NCBI GenBank assembly: GCA_022842065.1
Contig: JALHQH010000007.1
Location: 116,115-180,114, forward strand
Direction of reading: 5' to 3'
Length of the DNA: 64,000 bases
Origin: Caldilineaceae bacterium
GTDB taxonomy: Bacteria; Chloroflexota; Anaerolineae; Caldilineales; Caldilineaceae
Shown piece after piece: positions 53,468-62,651 of this stretch (position 1 is its first letter; every line of letters starts with the position of its first letter). The notes under the pieces were generated by a model, which saw only the letters and a program-made list of their open reading frames with translations, had not been told where the DNA came from and did no database searches. The position numbers were made by a program, and so were the translations under genes.

Positions 53468-53572
53468 CGTCACCACGCTCCGCGTGGTGATGCCTACAGG
53501 ACGCTCTGCGTCCTCACTTGGACGCAGAGCGTCCTGTGGGCATTCCGCCGGAGACCGGCGGAACGAGCGTTA
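53468..53572. repeat. CACGCTCTGCGTGG-type palindromic element, copy A
   Basis: Nested hairpins (CACGCTCCGCGTG; GGACGCTCTGCGTCC and its inverse; CCGCCGGAGACCGGCGG) lie between the ends GCTCGT and ACGAGC. Copy B at 61268-61371 has the same order and ends. Elements of this type are common in bacterial genomes. Confidence 0.8.
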
Positions 53573-54334
53573 TTATTCGCGCCAGATGTAGTTCAAGATC
53601 GCTTCGCGTTTGGCGACAAAATCAGGGCGTGATTTGATAGCGCGACTATCCCCCGCCTCGAGCGAAAAAGGCACCGCCACATCGGCCACCACGCGGCCAG
53701 GGCGCGGCGACATCACCAGGATACGCGTGCCCAGGTAGACCGCCTCTTCCACGCTGTGGGTGATCAAAATAATCGTCGTTTGGGTGGTGCGCCAGATTTT
53801 TAGTAACTCTTCCTGCATATGTTCACGGGTCAGCGCATCAAGCGCGCCAAAGGGTTCATCCATCAACATAATGCGCGGCTCGTTGACCAAGACGCGCGCA
53901 ATCGCCGCGCGCTGCTGCATCCCCCCCGAAAGCTCATAGGGAGCGCGGCGGCTGAATTCACGCAGCCCCACCAATTGCAGCAAGGCGTCCACCCGTTCAC
54001 GCTGCACCCGGCGGGCGACATGGCGCATCTGCAGCCCAAAAGCCACGTTATCCGCTACGGTGAGCCAGGGATAGAGCGCCGGCTGTTGAAAGACAATCCC
54101 CCGATCCGCCGCCGGGCCGGTGATGGGTTTACCGTCAATCAATGCTACGCCGTGTGTGGGAAAGAGCAAGCCGGCAACAAGTTTGAGCAACGTCGTTTTG
54201 CCGCAGCCCGACGGCCCCACCACGCAGACAAATTCACCGGCGTCGACGGTGAGGGAGATATCAGAAAGGGCGTGAACCAGACCATCGCGGCTAGGATAGG
54301 TTAGGTCCAACTGTTGTAACTGGAGAATTGACAT
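53573..54334 (-). CDS. ssuB: sulfonate-type ABC ATP-binding protein
   Basis: Protein of 253 residues. Walker A G-P-S-G-C-G-K-T-T, signature L-S-G-G-M-Q-Q-R, Walker B I-M-L-M-D-E-P-F-G-A-L-D and the switch His in T-H-S-V-E-E-A are intact. The family drives SsuC/TauC-type permeases. I placed the start at ATG 54334; another ATG at 54343 is also possible. It is flanked by an 38-bp palindrome upstream and the repeat element downstream. The organisation ssuA-ssuB-ssuD-ssuC is one transcription order. Confidence 0.93.
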   Translation of the reverse strand: MSILQLQQLDLTYPSRDGLVHALSDISLTVDAGEFVCVVGPSGCGKTTLLKLVAGLLFPTHGVALIDGKPITGPAADRGIVFQQPALYPWLTVADNVAFGLQMRHVARRVQRERVDALLQLVGLREFSRRAPYELSGGMQQRAAIARVLVNEPRIMLMDEPFGALDALTREHMQEELLKIWRTTQTTIILITHSVEEAVYLGTRILVMSPRPGRVVADVAVPFSLEAGDSRAIKSRPDFVAKREAILNYIWRE

Positions 54335-54371
54335 TTTAGTCATCAAACTGCTTAAAATTTGCACAGACCTC

Positions 54372-54409
54372 CATGTGTAGCGGCACGGCATGCCGTGCCG
54401 CTACACATG
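54372..54409. repeat. 38-bp perfect palindrome between ssuA and ssuB
   Basis: Arms 54372-54390 and 54391-54409 are perfect inverses without a loop, right at the end of the ssuA gene. It could lower expression of ssuB relative to the binding protein or protect the ssuA message. Confidence 0.75.
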
Positions 54410-55663
54410 TTATTGGCCCACGGCCAGTTGGAGGAACGTGGGATTGGCACCTTGCTGGAAGACTTCCAGATCGGGCGCAGTCGTGAGTACGCCCTGCTCG
54501 ACCAGGAAATCGGCAGTGGTTTTGAAGGCCTCGCCCAAAGCACCTGGTGTGTCGGTCGTGCCGAAATAGTCAGGGCTGATCTGCTCGGCAGCGGTGAGCC
54601 AGATGAGACCGGCGGCTTGCGTCGCGGCTTCCGCCGGGGTGATGCCCAATTCGGTAGCAATCAGTTCGGCAGCCTGCGCCGGGTCACTGCGATAGAGGTC
54701 AACGCCTTTCGAGAGATTTTGCAGATAGACTGCCACGACTTCGGGGTATTGGCTGGAAAAGTCGCGGGTCGCTACGGCCACATCAAAGGTGGGGAAGCCC
54801 TGCGCGGCGACCTCATCGCTACCAATCAGTTTGGTGCCGCCGTCGTCGTAGAGCTTCTGCAAGGTGGGTTGCCAGACATAGGCCGCGTCGATGTCACCGC
54901 GCGTCCAGGCCGCCAACAGGTCAGAGGGATTAAAATCGAGCAAGGTCACTTCATCCTGCCCAATGTTGTTAAGTTTGAGCACTTGCAACAAGGAATAGTG
55001 CGTGGTTGAGCCAAAGGGTGCAGCCAATGTCTTGCCTTTGAGATCGGCAAAGGTCGCAATCGAATCGCGCACAGCCAACGCCTCGCTGTCACCGATGACG
55101 TCGTAAAAGGCAATGACATCATAGGGCAAACCCTGGGCTAAACCGGCGGCAGCAGGGCTACTCCCGACCAGACCAATGTCAATGCTGCCGCTGGCAATCG
55201 CCGTGTTAACATCACGACCGCTCTCGAATTGGCGCCATTCAATCGTCGTTCCTAACGCCTGTTCATGCCACTGTAATTGTTTGGCGATCAATTCCGCATT
55301 TGGAATTGCCTGGTAGCCGATGCGCACCACATCAGGTTTGTTCGTGATCGTGATGGTTGGATAGCTGCTACTCGACGCGGCGCTATCGGTTGTGGTCGCA
55401 GTAGCGGTTGTAGCCTCAGTGGCGGTTATTGGCTCGGTGGCGGTCACGCTTTCGGTCGCGGTAACGGCGGACGTGGTCGTGACAGCAGTTGTATCGGTCA
55501 CCGGTGCTGCGGCCGGCGCTTCAGTTGGGGCGGTCGTCGCGACTGGTGCGGTTGGTGGCGCAGTCGGTGCGTCACTGCCACAACTGGCGAGCAGCAGCGC
55601 CAAGAGCAGGGTAAAGAGCAAGAGCAGTACAGTGGTCATTTTTGCGCTAAATCGCTGAAACAT
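54410..55663 (-). CDS. ssuA: sulfonate-type ABC substrate-binding lipoprotein
   Basis: Protein of 417 residues from ATG 55663 (GGAG 8 bp upstream); a longer frame runs through the tRNA-Cys gene and is not real. Lipobox L-A-S-C near residue 28, then a Thr/Ala-rich linker of about 75 residues with repeating T-A-T-E. The binding domain has V-R-I-G-Y-Q-A-I-P-N-A, S-I-D-I-G-L-V-G-S-S-P and the L-K-G-K-T-L-A-A-P-F-G-S family pattern of SsuA/TauA. The long linker is longer than in typical members. Confidence 0.93.
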   Translation of the reverse strand: MFQRFSAKMTTVLLLLFTLLLALLLASCGSDAPTAPPTAPVATTAPTEAPAAAPVTDTTAVTTTSAVTATESVTATEPITATEATTATATTTDSAASSSSYPTITITNKPDVVRIGYQAIPNAELIAKQLQWHEQALGTTIEWRQFESGRDVNTAIASGSIDIGLVGSSPAAAGLAQGLPYDVIAFYDVIGDSEALAVRDSIATFADLKGKTLAAPFGSTTHYSLLQVLKLNNIGQDEVTLLDFNPSDLLAAWTRGDIDAAYVWQPTLQKLYDDGGTKLIGSDEVAAQGFPTFDVAVATRDFSSQYPEVVAVYLQNLSKGVDLYRSDPAQAAELIATELGITPAEAATQAAGLIWLTAAEQISPDYFGTTDTPGALGEAFKTTADFLVEQGVLTTAPDLEVFQQGANPTFLQLAVGQ

Positions 55664-55710
55664 AGAAATTTCTCCAGAAACTTTTGTGAATAACACGAAA
55701 TTAAAACGAG

Positions 55711-55782
55711 AGGCGACGGCCGGATTCGAACCGGCGCATAAGGATTTTGCAGATCCCGGCCTTACCACTTGGCGACGTCGCC
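55711..55782 (-). tRNA. tRNA-Cys (GCA)
   Basis: On the minus strand GGCGACG at 55782-55776 pairs with CGTCGCC at 55718-55712, forming the acceptor stem, with U as discriminator. The anticodon loop is CTGCAAA, giving anticodon GCA. The T arm reads GCCGGTTCGAATCCGGC. CCA is not encoded. It lies 48 bp before the ssuA start codon, in the same direction as unit 6 genes, so it could be cut from their transcript or have its own promoter. Confidence 0.95.
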
Positions 55783-55967
55783 GTACATAGAGTGGGGGAT
55801 TGCCCGGGATGACGGGTGACGTCAGTGCCCGGGCCGGACCAAAAGAAGAAGAAGAGAAGAACTGAGGCCGGAACAACGAGCAGGCTCCCCAACCGCTCGT
55901 TGCCCCCCACACGGTCGGATCGGCGAATCCGGCGTTGAAGGGGATACCTGCGTCATAGCAACTCACC
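55783..55967. other. gap with no feature found
   Basis: I see no coding sequence or strong signal between the tRNA and the C-rich repeat. A small palindrome lies near 55804-55838 (GCCCGGG repeats). Confidence 0.5.
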
Positions 55968-56041
55968 CCACCCTAACCCTCCCCTGGTAAGGGAGGGGAT
56001 CTAGTTCCCTCCCTTACCAGGGGAGGGTTAGGGTGGGGTAA
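55968..56041. repeat. C-rich inverted repeat overlapping the end of the livF gene
   Basis: CACCCTAACCCTCCCCTGG and its inverse flank a short loop. The copy at 15745-15833 is almost the same. Its right arm encodes the last residues (T-V-T-P-P) and stop of the LivF protein, so the element inserted in the 3' end of that gene. Confidence 0.8.
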
Positions 56042-56774
56042 CGGTCTGCGCCCCCAAATAGGCGTCTTGAATTTGTGGGCTGTCAAGCAAAGTCTGGGCC
56101 GGGCCACTGAGGACGATGCGCCCATTCTGCAAAACATAGCCGCGGTGGGCGATCTGTAAGGCAAGGTTGGCATTTTGCTCGACCATAAAGATCGTGATGC
56201 CCTGGCGATTGATTATCTCGATCTGTTCGAGCACCCGATCGACAAAGAGCGGCGAGAGCCCCATGGTCGGCTCGTCCATACAGATCAAGGTCGGTCGCCC
56301 CATCAGGGCGCGGCCGATCGCGAGCATCTGCTGCTCACCACCGCTGAGCACGCCACCTGGCTGGTTGAGCCGCTCTTTTAGGCGCGGAAAGATCGCCAGG
56401 GTGCGCTCATAATCGAGGGCAATTTCAGCTTTATCATTGCGCTTGTATGCACCCATCAACAGGTTTTCGCGTACCGTCATGTTGGCAAAGATCCGCCGCG
56501 CTTCGGGCACCGAGCCGACGCCCAAGCGGATCACCTTGGGCGTTGCTAAGCCGGTGATCTCGCGGCCAGCCAAGAGCACCTTGCCGGAGCGTGGCTTGAC
56601 CAAACCGAGAATCACTTTCATCGTGGTACTTTTACCGCTGGCATTACCGCCCAACAAGCAAACAATCTCTCCCTGTTGCACCTGTAGGTCGAGCCCAAAG
56701 TGGACCTGCATCGAACCGTAAAAGGTGTCGATCTGTTGTAAGGCTAAGAGCGGTACGGCCTGATTTTGTGTCAT
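56028..56774 (-). CDS. livF: branched-chain-type ABC ATPase, LivF-like
   Basis: Protein of 248 residues. Walker A is G-G-N-A-S-G-K-S-T, signature L-S-G-G-E-Q-Q-M-L, Walker B L-I-C-M-D-E-P-T-M-G-L. It energises the LivK/LivHM/LivG importer encoded upstream. Its stop and last few codons come from a C-rich dispersed repeat. Substrate specificity is not defined by the ATPase; the surrounding rhodanese and URO-D-type genes suggest a sulfur-containing solute. Confidence 0.93.
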   Translation of the reverse strand: MTQNQAVPLLALQQIDTFYGSMQVHFGLDLQVQQGEIVCLLGGNASGKSTTMKVILGLVKPRSGKVLLAGREITGLATPKVIRLGVGSVPEARRIFANMTVRENLLMGAYKRNDKAEIALDYERTLAIFPRLKERLNQPGGVLSGGEQQMLAIGRALMGRPTLICMDEPTMGLSPLFVDRVLEQIEIINRQGITIFMVEQNANLALQIAHRGYVLQNGRIVLSGPAQTLLDSPQIQDAYLGAQTVTPP

Positions 56775-57691
56775 TGCGTTACCGCCTTTTCACTCGGTAG
56801 GACAGGTAAAGTTGCCGTAGTCGTTCCATTCGGCGTTCCATTCGGGACCTCAGCGCGCACCGCAGAGGTTACCGTTGCCGCCGGCGGGCGCTGCTTATGG
56901 CCCAGATAAGCTTCGATCACACGGGGGTCGTTGCGAATAAGTTCCGGTGGGCCTTCGGCAATTTTCTGGCCGTTGTCCATCACGATGACGCGGTCCGACA
57001 GTTGCATCACCAGCGATAACTTGTGTTCGATCAACAAAATTGTTAACCCCCGCCCTTTGAGCAGCCGGATAAATTCCAACACTTCGGCAGTCTCGGTGGG
57101 GTTCATCCCGGCGGTTGGCTCGTCGAGCAACAAGAGCCGGGGTTGCAGCGCTAAGGCCCGGGCCATTTCCACTCGCCGCCGGTTGGCATAAGAGAGGCTA
57201 AACGCCGGCTGATGGAGCCGTGGGGTCAAGCGTTCGCCAAAGAGCGCAATAATCGCCTCAGCCTCAGTGCGCAACTGCGCTTCTTCGCGCTTGACAGCCG
57301 CCGGACGGAGCAACGCGCTGACCAATTCCTTAAAAAGTCCCACCAACGGCAACGAGGCATTAGCCGTCTGCCGGCGCGCATGGGCACCGATCAAGACATT
57401 GTCGAGCACACTCAAATTGCCAAAGACGCGCCCATGTTGAAAAGTGCGCGCAATGCCACGTGCCGCAAAACGATCCGCCGGCACCCCAAGCAACGATTTG
57501 TCGGCAAAGATAATCTCACCCGCTGTCGGCTGATCAAGACCGGTGATCAGGTTAAAGAGTGTCGTCTTACCCGCGCCATTCGGGCCGATCACACTGACCG
57601 TTTCGCCTTCCGCGACGGTGAAGCTAATAGCATCGACCGCTAACACACCATCAAAATTACGGGCAACCTGTTGGATTTGCAAGAGGGTCAT
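56771..57691 (-). CDS. livG: branched-chain-type ABC ATPase, LivG-like
   Basis: Protein of 306 residues, about 40 longer than standard LivG because of a C-terminal tail. Walker A G-P-N-G-A-G-K-T-T, signature L-S-Y-A-N-R-R-R as usual in LivG, Walker B L-L-L-L-D-E-P-T-A-G-M-N. It starts two bases after the LivHM fusion gene and overlaps livF by 4 bp. It is a partner of LivF. Confidence 0.93.
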   Translation of the reverse strand: MTLLQIQQVARNFDGVLAVDAISFTVAEGETVSVIGPNGAGKTTLFNLITGLDQPTAGEIIFADKSLLGVPADRFAARGIARTFQHGRVFGNLSVLDNVLIGAHARRQTANASLPLVGLFKELVSALLRPAAVKREEAQLRTEAEAIIALFGERLTPRLHQPAFSLSYANRRRVEMARALALQPRLLLLDEPTAGMNPTETAEVLEFIRLLKGRGLTILLIEHKLSLVMQLSDRVIVMDNGQKIAEGPPELIRNDPRVIEAYLGHKQRPPAATVTSAVRAEVPNGTPNGTTTATLPVLPSEKAVTQ

Positions 57692-57693
57692 GG

Positions 57694-59529
57694 TCAGATC
57701 GATCCCAACAAACCTTGGGGCCGGAAGCGAATCATCACCAGCAGCGCCAGCCCATAGAAGATATACCGATAGTCAACCAGCCCCCGAAAGAGTTCCGGCA
57801 ACACTGTCAGTGACACCGCGCCAAAGACCGCGCCGACCATGTTGCCCATGCCGCCGAGAATCACCATCGTCAAGGCGAGAATCGAGGTGGTGTTGGTAAA
57901 GGTTTCATGGTTGATGTAGGTATACATATGACCGGTAAACGCACCACTGATCCCAGCGATAAAGGCACTAGCCCCAAAGGCCAATGCTTTGTAGCGGTTG
58001 AGATTGATGCCATAGGACTGTGCGGCCACATCATCCTCGCGCAGCGCCCGCCAGGTCCGGCCCAGTGGGGAGCGCACCAGTTGCCACTGAAACAGCAACG
58101 CCAACAACAGTAAGCCGAGGGAATACCAATAGATCTCACGCGGAAAGATCGCTTCCAGACCGAAGAACGAGGGTGGCGGCAGATTGGTAATGCCCATCAC
58201 CCCTTGGGTCAGGCTGTCCCAATTTAAGATCACCTGGCTGACGATTTCCCCAATGCCCAGGGTGGCAATGGCGACATAGTGCGCCCGTAGCCGAAAAGCG
58301 GGCAGCACCAGCAAGGTGCCCAAGAGCGCCGTAATTAGCCCTGCGGTTAGCAACGCAAGTTCAAACGGCCACTGCAAGCGGATCATCAACAAGGCCGAGC
58401 TATAGGCACCAATCGCCAGAAAACCAGCGTGGCCAAGTGACATCTGCCCAGCGGTGCCCGTCACTAAGGTCACACTGATCGCCACCATTGCCAGCAACCA
58501 GGCGTTGGTGAAGATCTGTAAAATATATGGATTACGCACGAAAAGCGGCAAGAGCAGGGCCGCACCGACCAGGCTCAGGAGTGCCCAGCGCGGCAAGGTC
58601 AACGCTTTGTTATTGGGCACAAAGGTGCCGGTGAGCGGTTCGGGTGGCGTTTTGCGCTTACGACTAAAGAGCCCATTCGGTCGCCAAACCAGGGCGACAA
58701 TCAGAATCACAAAGGCAAAAAGATTACGATAGGTGGTCCCAAAGAGCGCCACCCCATAACTCTCGACTAACCCCAGCACCAACCCGCCGATGATCGAGCC
58801 AGGAATATTACCCAACCCGCCCAGCAAGTTGGCCGCAAAGCCCTTCAAGCCGGCCTGAAAGCTCATCGTCGGGTAGACAGTGCTAAAGTAGATCCCGACC
58901 AACATGCCGGCGATCCCACCGAGGATGGCGGCCAACGCAAAGGCGGTCTGGTTGACCAGGTTGACATCGACGCCCATCTGCTGGGCGGCATCACGATCCT
59001 GCGCGGTGGCGCGCAACGCCCACCCCAGCTTGGTGAAGCGCAAGAAGCAAAAGAGCAGCAACGCCACCGTGACGCCCGTGGCCGCAATCAAGATGTCGGC
59101 CATGCCAATGCTGACACCCCCCAACTGAAAACGCGTCGGCGGCAGCGGATTGGGAAAGGATTGTGGGTTGGCCGTAAAGAGAATTTGCGTCAGTTGGTCG
59201 AGCACAAAGCTGATGCCGATGGTCGCCAGCAAGGGGGCAATCCGGGCCGAGTTTTGCAAGCTACGCAAGCCCAGCCGTTCAATCGCCATGCCCAGCAGGG
59301 CGCAGACCACGGCCACGACCACAAAGGTCAACGCCAATGGGATGTGCAGCCAGGTCACACAGACCCAGCCGACATAGGCCCCGATCATGTAGACCGAACC
59401 ATGCGCAAAGTTGATTAGGTTACCTACGCCAAAGATCAAGGCGAGGCCAACCGCGGTCAGGGCGTAAATATTGCCGATCACCAGGCCATTGATCGTCTGA
59501 TCAAAGAACGTGGGCCAGAAATGGCTCAT
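57694..59529 (-). CDS. fused LivH-LivM branched-chain-type permease
   Basis: Protein of 611 residues from ATG 59529, twice the length of a normal LivH. Residues about 1-300 match LivH ([17 protein letters not shown]). Residues about 320-611 match LivM ([17 protein letters not shown]). At least 16 membrane helices are predicted. The fusion leaves no separate livH or livM. It overlaps the UspA gene by 29 bp, so translation is probably coupled. It forms the channel for the LivK-type protein encoded upstream. Confidence 0.9.
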   Translation of the reverse strand: MSHFWPTFFDQTINGLVIGNIYALTAVGLALIFGVGNLINFAHGSVYMIGAYVGWVCVTWLHIPLALTFVVVAVVCALLGMAIERLGLRSLQNSARIAPLLATIGISFVLDQLTQILFTANPQSFPNPLPPTRFQLGGVSIGMADILIAATGVTVALLLFCFLRFTKLGWALRATAQDRDAAQQMGVDVNLVNQTAFALAAILGGIAGMLVGIYFSTVYPTMSFQAGLKGFAANLLGGLGNIPGSIIGGLVLGLVESYGVALFGTTYRNLFAFVILIVALVWRPNGLFSRKRKTPPEPLTGTFVPNNKALTLPRWALLSLVGAALLLPLFVRNPYILQIFTNAWLLAMVAISVTLVTGTAGQMSLGHAGFLAIGAYSSALLMIRLQWPFELALLTAGLITALLGTLLVLPAFRLRAHYVAIATLGIGEIVSQVILNWDSLTQGVMGITNLPPPSFFGLEAIFPREIYWYSLGLLLLALLFQWQLVRSPLGRTWRALREDDVAAQSYGINLNRYKALAFGASAFIAGISGAFTGHMYTYINHETFTNTTSILALTMVILGGMGNMVGAVFGAVSLTVLPELFRGLVDYRYIFYGLALLVMIRFRPQGLLGSI

Positions 59530-60043
59530 AATGGATCGTTTCCGACTGGGCAAGCATTGGCGCTTGCGCTGGTTTAATAGGTTCGGGGTGCAGCAACAAA
59601 ACCGGCAGCGCCGCCCGCCGCAGTAGCCGCTCGGCGATACTGCTCGATAACAGTCGTGCCAGCCCGGTTTGCGGCCGCGTCGCCAGGGCGATCAGGTCAT
59701 AGGTGCCGCGCTGCACCGTGGCCAGGATCGTTTCGACCGGCTCCCCCACCCGCACCAGCGTATGCACACGATAACCGGCAGTGCGCAGCGGCATGGCCAG
59801 CGCTTTTAAGCCGACTTCAAAGCGCTGGCGATAGATCTGCCACTCCTCATCCGTGCAGGTGACCAGGTGACTGGCGTGGGTGACATCGCCCACATAGGCC
59901 CCGACGGTCATATTGCTTTCGGGCCGCTGGGTGATCCCTAATAGAATCAATTCGACCACCCCTGGGGCGAAGAGATGACGCACCACGGGCAAAATTTCCA
60001 CACCGATCTCGGCAACGTGCAGTGGAATCAGAATGCGACGCAT
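59501..60043 (-). CDS. universal stress protein (UspA family)
   Basis: Protein of 180 residues from ATG 60043 with AGGAGG upstream. M-R-R-I-L-I-P-L begins the fold; the closing segment D-L-I-A-L-A-T-R-P and [17 protein letters not shown] fits the ATP-binding Usp group. It may sense adenylate or regulate the importer, in whose operon it sits and whose permease gene it overlaps. Role unproven. Confidence 0.9.
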   Translation of the reverse strand: MRRILIPLHVAEIGVEILPVVRHLFAPGVVELILLGITQRPESNMTVGAYVGDVTHASHLVTCTDEEWQIYRQRFEVGLKALAMPLRTAGYRVHTLVRVGEPVETILATVQRGTYDLIALATRPQTGLARLLSSSIAERLLRRAALPVLLLHPEPIKPAQAPMLAQSETIHYEPFLAHVL

Positions 60044-60078
60044 AGGCTTACCCTCCTGGCCATACGGGCCGATGGCAG

Positions 60079-60188
60079 CAGTGGTTAGAAACCACGTGCT
60101 ACCCAAACAAAGCCTGCCTGCGCAGGCTAAAATCACAGGCCTAGTCCACCGCGGTGGACTAGGCCTGTGTTGCGGCGAATTCATTCGC
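60079..60188. repeat. dispersed ~105-bp palindromic element, copy B
   Basis: Same order of nested palindromes as copy A at 12389-12493 and the same closing GCGAATTCATTCGC. It lies between the UspA gene and the URO-D-type gene and overlaps the stop of the latter. Confidence 0.8.
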
Positions 60189-61231
60189 TACACGACAGCC
60201 TGCCGTAACGCATATAGATTGGCGACCGGCGTGTCTATACCGGCACCACAGCCAGGGGTCAGCAAGAAATGGCGACCTTGGGTGGCCTGGATCGCCGCCC
60301 GCGCTTCACGCATCACCGCCTCTGGTGCGCCGTGGTGCAGCGTCCCCGCTTCATCGACGCCACCGACAAGGGCATGTTGGCGATGCCCGTTAGCCGCAGC
60401 CCCTTTAGCCTCGGCTAAAGTCGGATTGTGTTGGCCAATCGCCGCCCAGTTAATCGCATGGACAGGATAATCAGCCACCGCATCAAAGTAAACAGCCGGC
60501 CCGCAGATGTGCAGCAGGTTGAAAGGCGCGCCTTGCACCGCCTGCAAAACCTGTAGATCATAAGGCTTGCCAAACTCTTTATATTCGGCCGCAGTTAGGA
60601 TCCCCTGGCGCGCCAGCCTGACAATCGCATAAAAGAGCCCACTGGCACCGGCCTCAACCAAGGCGGCCCCATAGGCAGCCAAGGTGGTCGTGATCGCTTG
60701 CAACGCGGCGTGAACACCCTGCGGATCGGCTTGCAGATAACGGCGCAAATCATCATACTGGGCTTGCACCGCTGCCGCAGCACTATGCTGCGCTGGACGG
60801 GCAACTAAGAAAGCCAACACCGACAGCGGCGAAAAAACAGTTTGCAGAAAGTGTACGTCCCCGATGCCGGCCTTGATCAGCCGTACCAGTTCAATCTGCT
60901 CGGCAAAGACACCAGCCGTTGGATTGACCGCGGCGATCTTGCCCAGATCAGCCGGGGTATGGAGGGGGCCATCAATGAACTTGGGTAAGACACCCTCATA
61001 CTGATCATAGTCATATTGATTACCCCATGCTTCAGCATAGTAAGTCGCCCGTGGGTTCACCTTGAGCCAGTCCCAGTCAAAGTCATAAAAGTGGGCCAGG
61101 CTAATCTGCGCCAATGCATCAGGTTGGCGTTCTTCCGGAATAAAGTGCCGCCAGGCCGAGACGGGGACACGGTCAACTGGTTCACCGGCAAGCGCGGCCT
61201 CGACCCGTGCACGTTTTGTAAGTTGTGTCAT
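60188..61231 (-). CDS. URO-D-superfamily methyltransferase-like protein
   Basis: Protein of 347 residues with the uroporphyrinogen decarboxylase fold. H-I-C-G at residues 241-244 and T-P-G-C-G at 325-329 give the H-x-C...C zinc site of MtaA/CmuA-type methyltransferases, rather than true UroD, which lacks it. Such proteins move a methyl group between a corrinoid or methyl donor and a thiol. In this operon (LivK, rhodanese) it may demethylate a methylated sulfur compound taken up by the importer. No corrinoid protein gene is adjacent, so the methyl acceptor is unknown. Confidence 0.88.
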   Translation of the reverse strand: MTQLTKRARVEAALAGEPVDRVPVSAWRHFIPEERQPDALAQISLAHFYDFDWDWLKVNPRATYYAEAWGNQYDYDQYEGVLPKFIDGPLHTPADLGKIAAVNPTAGVFAEQIELVRLIKAGIGDVHFLQTVFSPLSVLAFLVARPAQHSAAAAVQAQYDDLRRYLQADPQGVHAALQAITTTLAAYGAALVEAGASGLFYAIVRLARQGILTAAEYKEFGKPYDLQVLQAVQGAPFNLLHICGPAVYFDAVADYPVHAINWAAIGQHNPTLAEAKGAAANGHRQHALVGGVDEAGTLHHGAPEAVMREARAAIQATQGRHFLLTPGCGAGIDTPVANLYALRQAVV

Positions 61232-61267
61232 AAGATCGATCCTCTCCTCATTGAGATTGTTTTTGGG

Positions 61268-61371
61268 CTGGCTCCCACGCTCTGCGTGGGAGCAGCATTG
61301 GACGCTGGGCGTCCCATAACGCGGAGCGTCATAGAGCGCATTCCACGCAAAGCGTGAAACGAGCCGGTCAA
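61268..61371. repeat. CACGCTCTGCGTGG-type palindromic element, copy B
   Basis: CCCACGCTCTGCGTGGG and related hairpins in the same order as copy A at 53468-53572, ending in GAAACGAGCC. It lies in the spacer between the LivK-type and URO-D-type genes. Confidence 0.8.
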
Positions 61372-61372
61372 T

Positions 61373-62563
61373 TTACTGGCTGGCGATCGGGCCGTCCCAG
61401 ATGACGAAGGCACCATCTTTGACCTGTAGATCCACAAAATTGGGATTCAGCACCCGGCGGGTTTCCGGATCGAAGGTCGCCGTGCCATAGATCACACTGG
61501 GCACATCCTTGAGTTGGGGCAGCGCGTTATGGACCCCTTCCCGCGTCGGACCGCCGAGTTCAATCGCTTTGGCGATCAGGTGAATCGTGTCATAGGCGTG
61601 GATGGCAAAATAGTCAGGCGTTTCGTTGTACTTGGCCTTGTAGGCATCGACCACCTGCTTGACTTCAGGCCGCGGATCATCGGGCAAGAATTGCCCACGG
61701 ATCAACACCCCTTCCACATCGGCCCCGCCTAGTTTGAGAAAGTCCGGTGACTGCAATGAACCAGGGCCGATCAAGGGCAATTTCAGCCCATTCTGGCGAA
61801 TCTGCTGCACAATCAAAGCACCATCGGCCTGATACGAGATCAGGACGACTGCTTCTGGGTTAGCATCGCGGACACGCGTTAGCGCAGAGCGGAAATCTTT
61901 TTCTTCGGCCAGGTACGCTTCGGTAGCGACCACTTCGCCGCCCAATTCTTGCACCCGTGCCGCAAAGAGATCATAGGTGGTCTTACCCCAGTCGGTATTG
62001 AGATGGAGCGCAGCCAATTTCTTTTGGCCGAGGGTGGTGACGGCGAAATCGGCCAGGGCCGGCGCAGCTTGGGCTTGCGTCACCGAATTGCTCCAGGTGT
62101 AATCCCCGCCCGCGCTGGTAAAATCGGGGTGCGAATTGGTAAAGCCAAACTGGACCAGGCCACCGCGCTGATAGATGGGCGAGGCCGCCATCGAGGCACC
62201 ACTGCTAAAGTCGCCCAATTCGACAATAATGCGTTCATCAGCGACAAACTTCTGGGCCACGACCACCGACTGTTTCGGGTCGCTCTGCGAATCTTCAAAG
62301 ATATATTCTAGCGGCCGCCCGTTAATGCCGCCGGCCCCGTTGATCTCGGCCAGTGCCAGATCAAAGCCTTTCTTCCACTGCTCGCCATAGCGTGCATTCT
62401 GGCCGGTCAACGGACCGCTGACGCCGATATAGATGGGGTCGGCGGCCGCATTGTCCCCATCGGTGGCCGGCGCGACGGGCACCACACACGCACTCAACAG
62501 GGTGATCAGTAAAAGCGTCAAGAAAAGCAATTGTTTGTGCCGAATCAGATTTATAAGTTTCAT
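61373..62563 (-). CDS. branched-chain-type ABC substrate-binding lipoprotein, LivK-like
   Basis: Protein of 396 residues with lipobox L-S-A-C near residue 25. The two-lobed type I fold is shown by I-G-V-S-G-P-L-T-G-Q-N-A-R-Y-G, the family motif G-G-I-N-G-R-P-L-E, and Y-F-A-I-H-A-Y-D-T. Amino acids, amides, urea or sulfur-containing compounds are bound by this family. Its operon (permease fusion, two ATPases, rhodanese, methyltransferase-like) suggests the ligand is a sulfur source, not leucine. Confidence 0.92.
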   Translation of the reverse strand: MKLINLIRHKQLLFLTLLLITLLSACVVPVAPATDGDNAAADPIYIGVSGPLTGQNARYGEQWKKGFDLALAEINGAGGINGRPLEYIFEDSQSDPKQSVVVAQKFVADERIIVELGDFSSGASMAASPIYQRGGLVQFGFTNSHPDFTSAGGDYTWSNSVTQAQAAPALADFAVTTLGQKKLAALHLNTDWGKTTYDLFAARVQELGGEVVATEAYLAEEKDFRSALTRVRDANPEAVVLISYQADGALIVQQIRQNGLKLPLIGPGSLQSPDFLKLGGADVEGVLIRGQFLPDDPRPEVKQVVDAYKAKYNETPDYFAIHAYDTIHLIAKAIELGGPTREGVHNALPQLKDVPSVIYGTATFDPETRRVLNPNFVDLQVKDGAFVIWDGPIASQ

Positions 62564-62651
62564 GTCCGTTGCTCTTTCGATTACAGGTTGATAAAATCAA
62601 GCAGCGCAGAGTGCGCGTTTGTGTGCTTTTCAGCGAGCGACCAGCTCACCG

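Noticed and set aside
54410..55966. Long version of the SsuA gene starting at 55966
   Set aside because: It would read through the tRNA-Cys gene, and a clear GGAG-ATG and signal peptide lie at 55663.
60188..61231. Haem biosynthesis uroporphyrinogen decarboxylase
   Set aside because: The H-x-C and late Cys zinc ligands and the operon context fit the methyltransferase branch, and no other haem gene is near.
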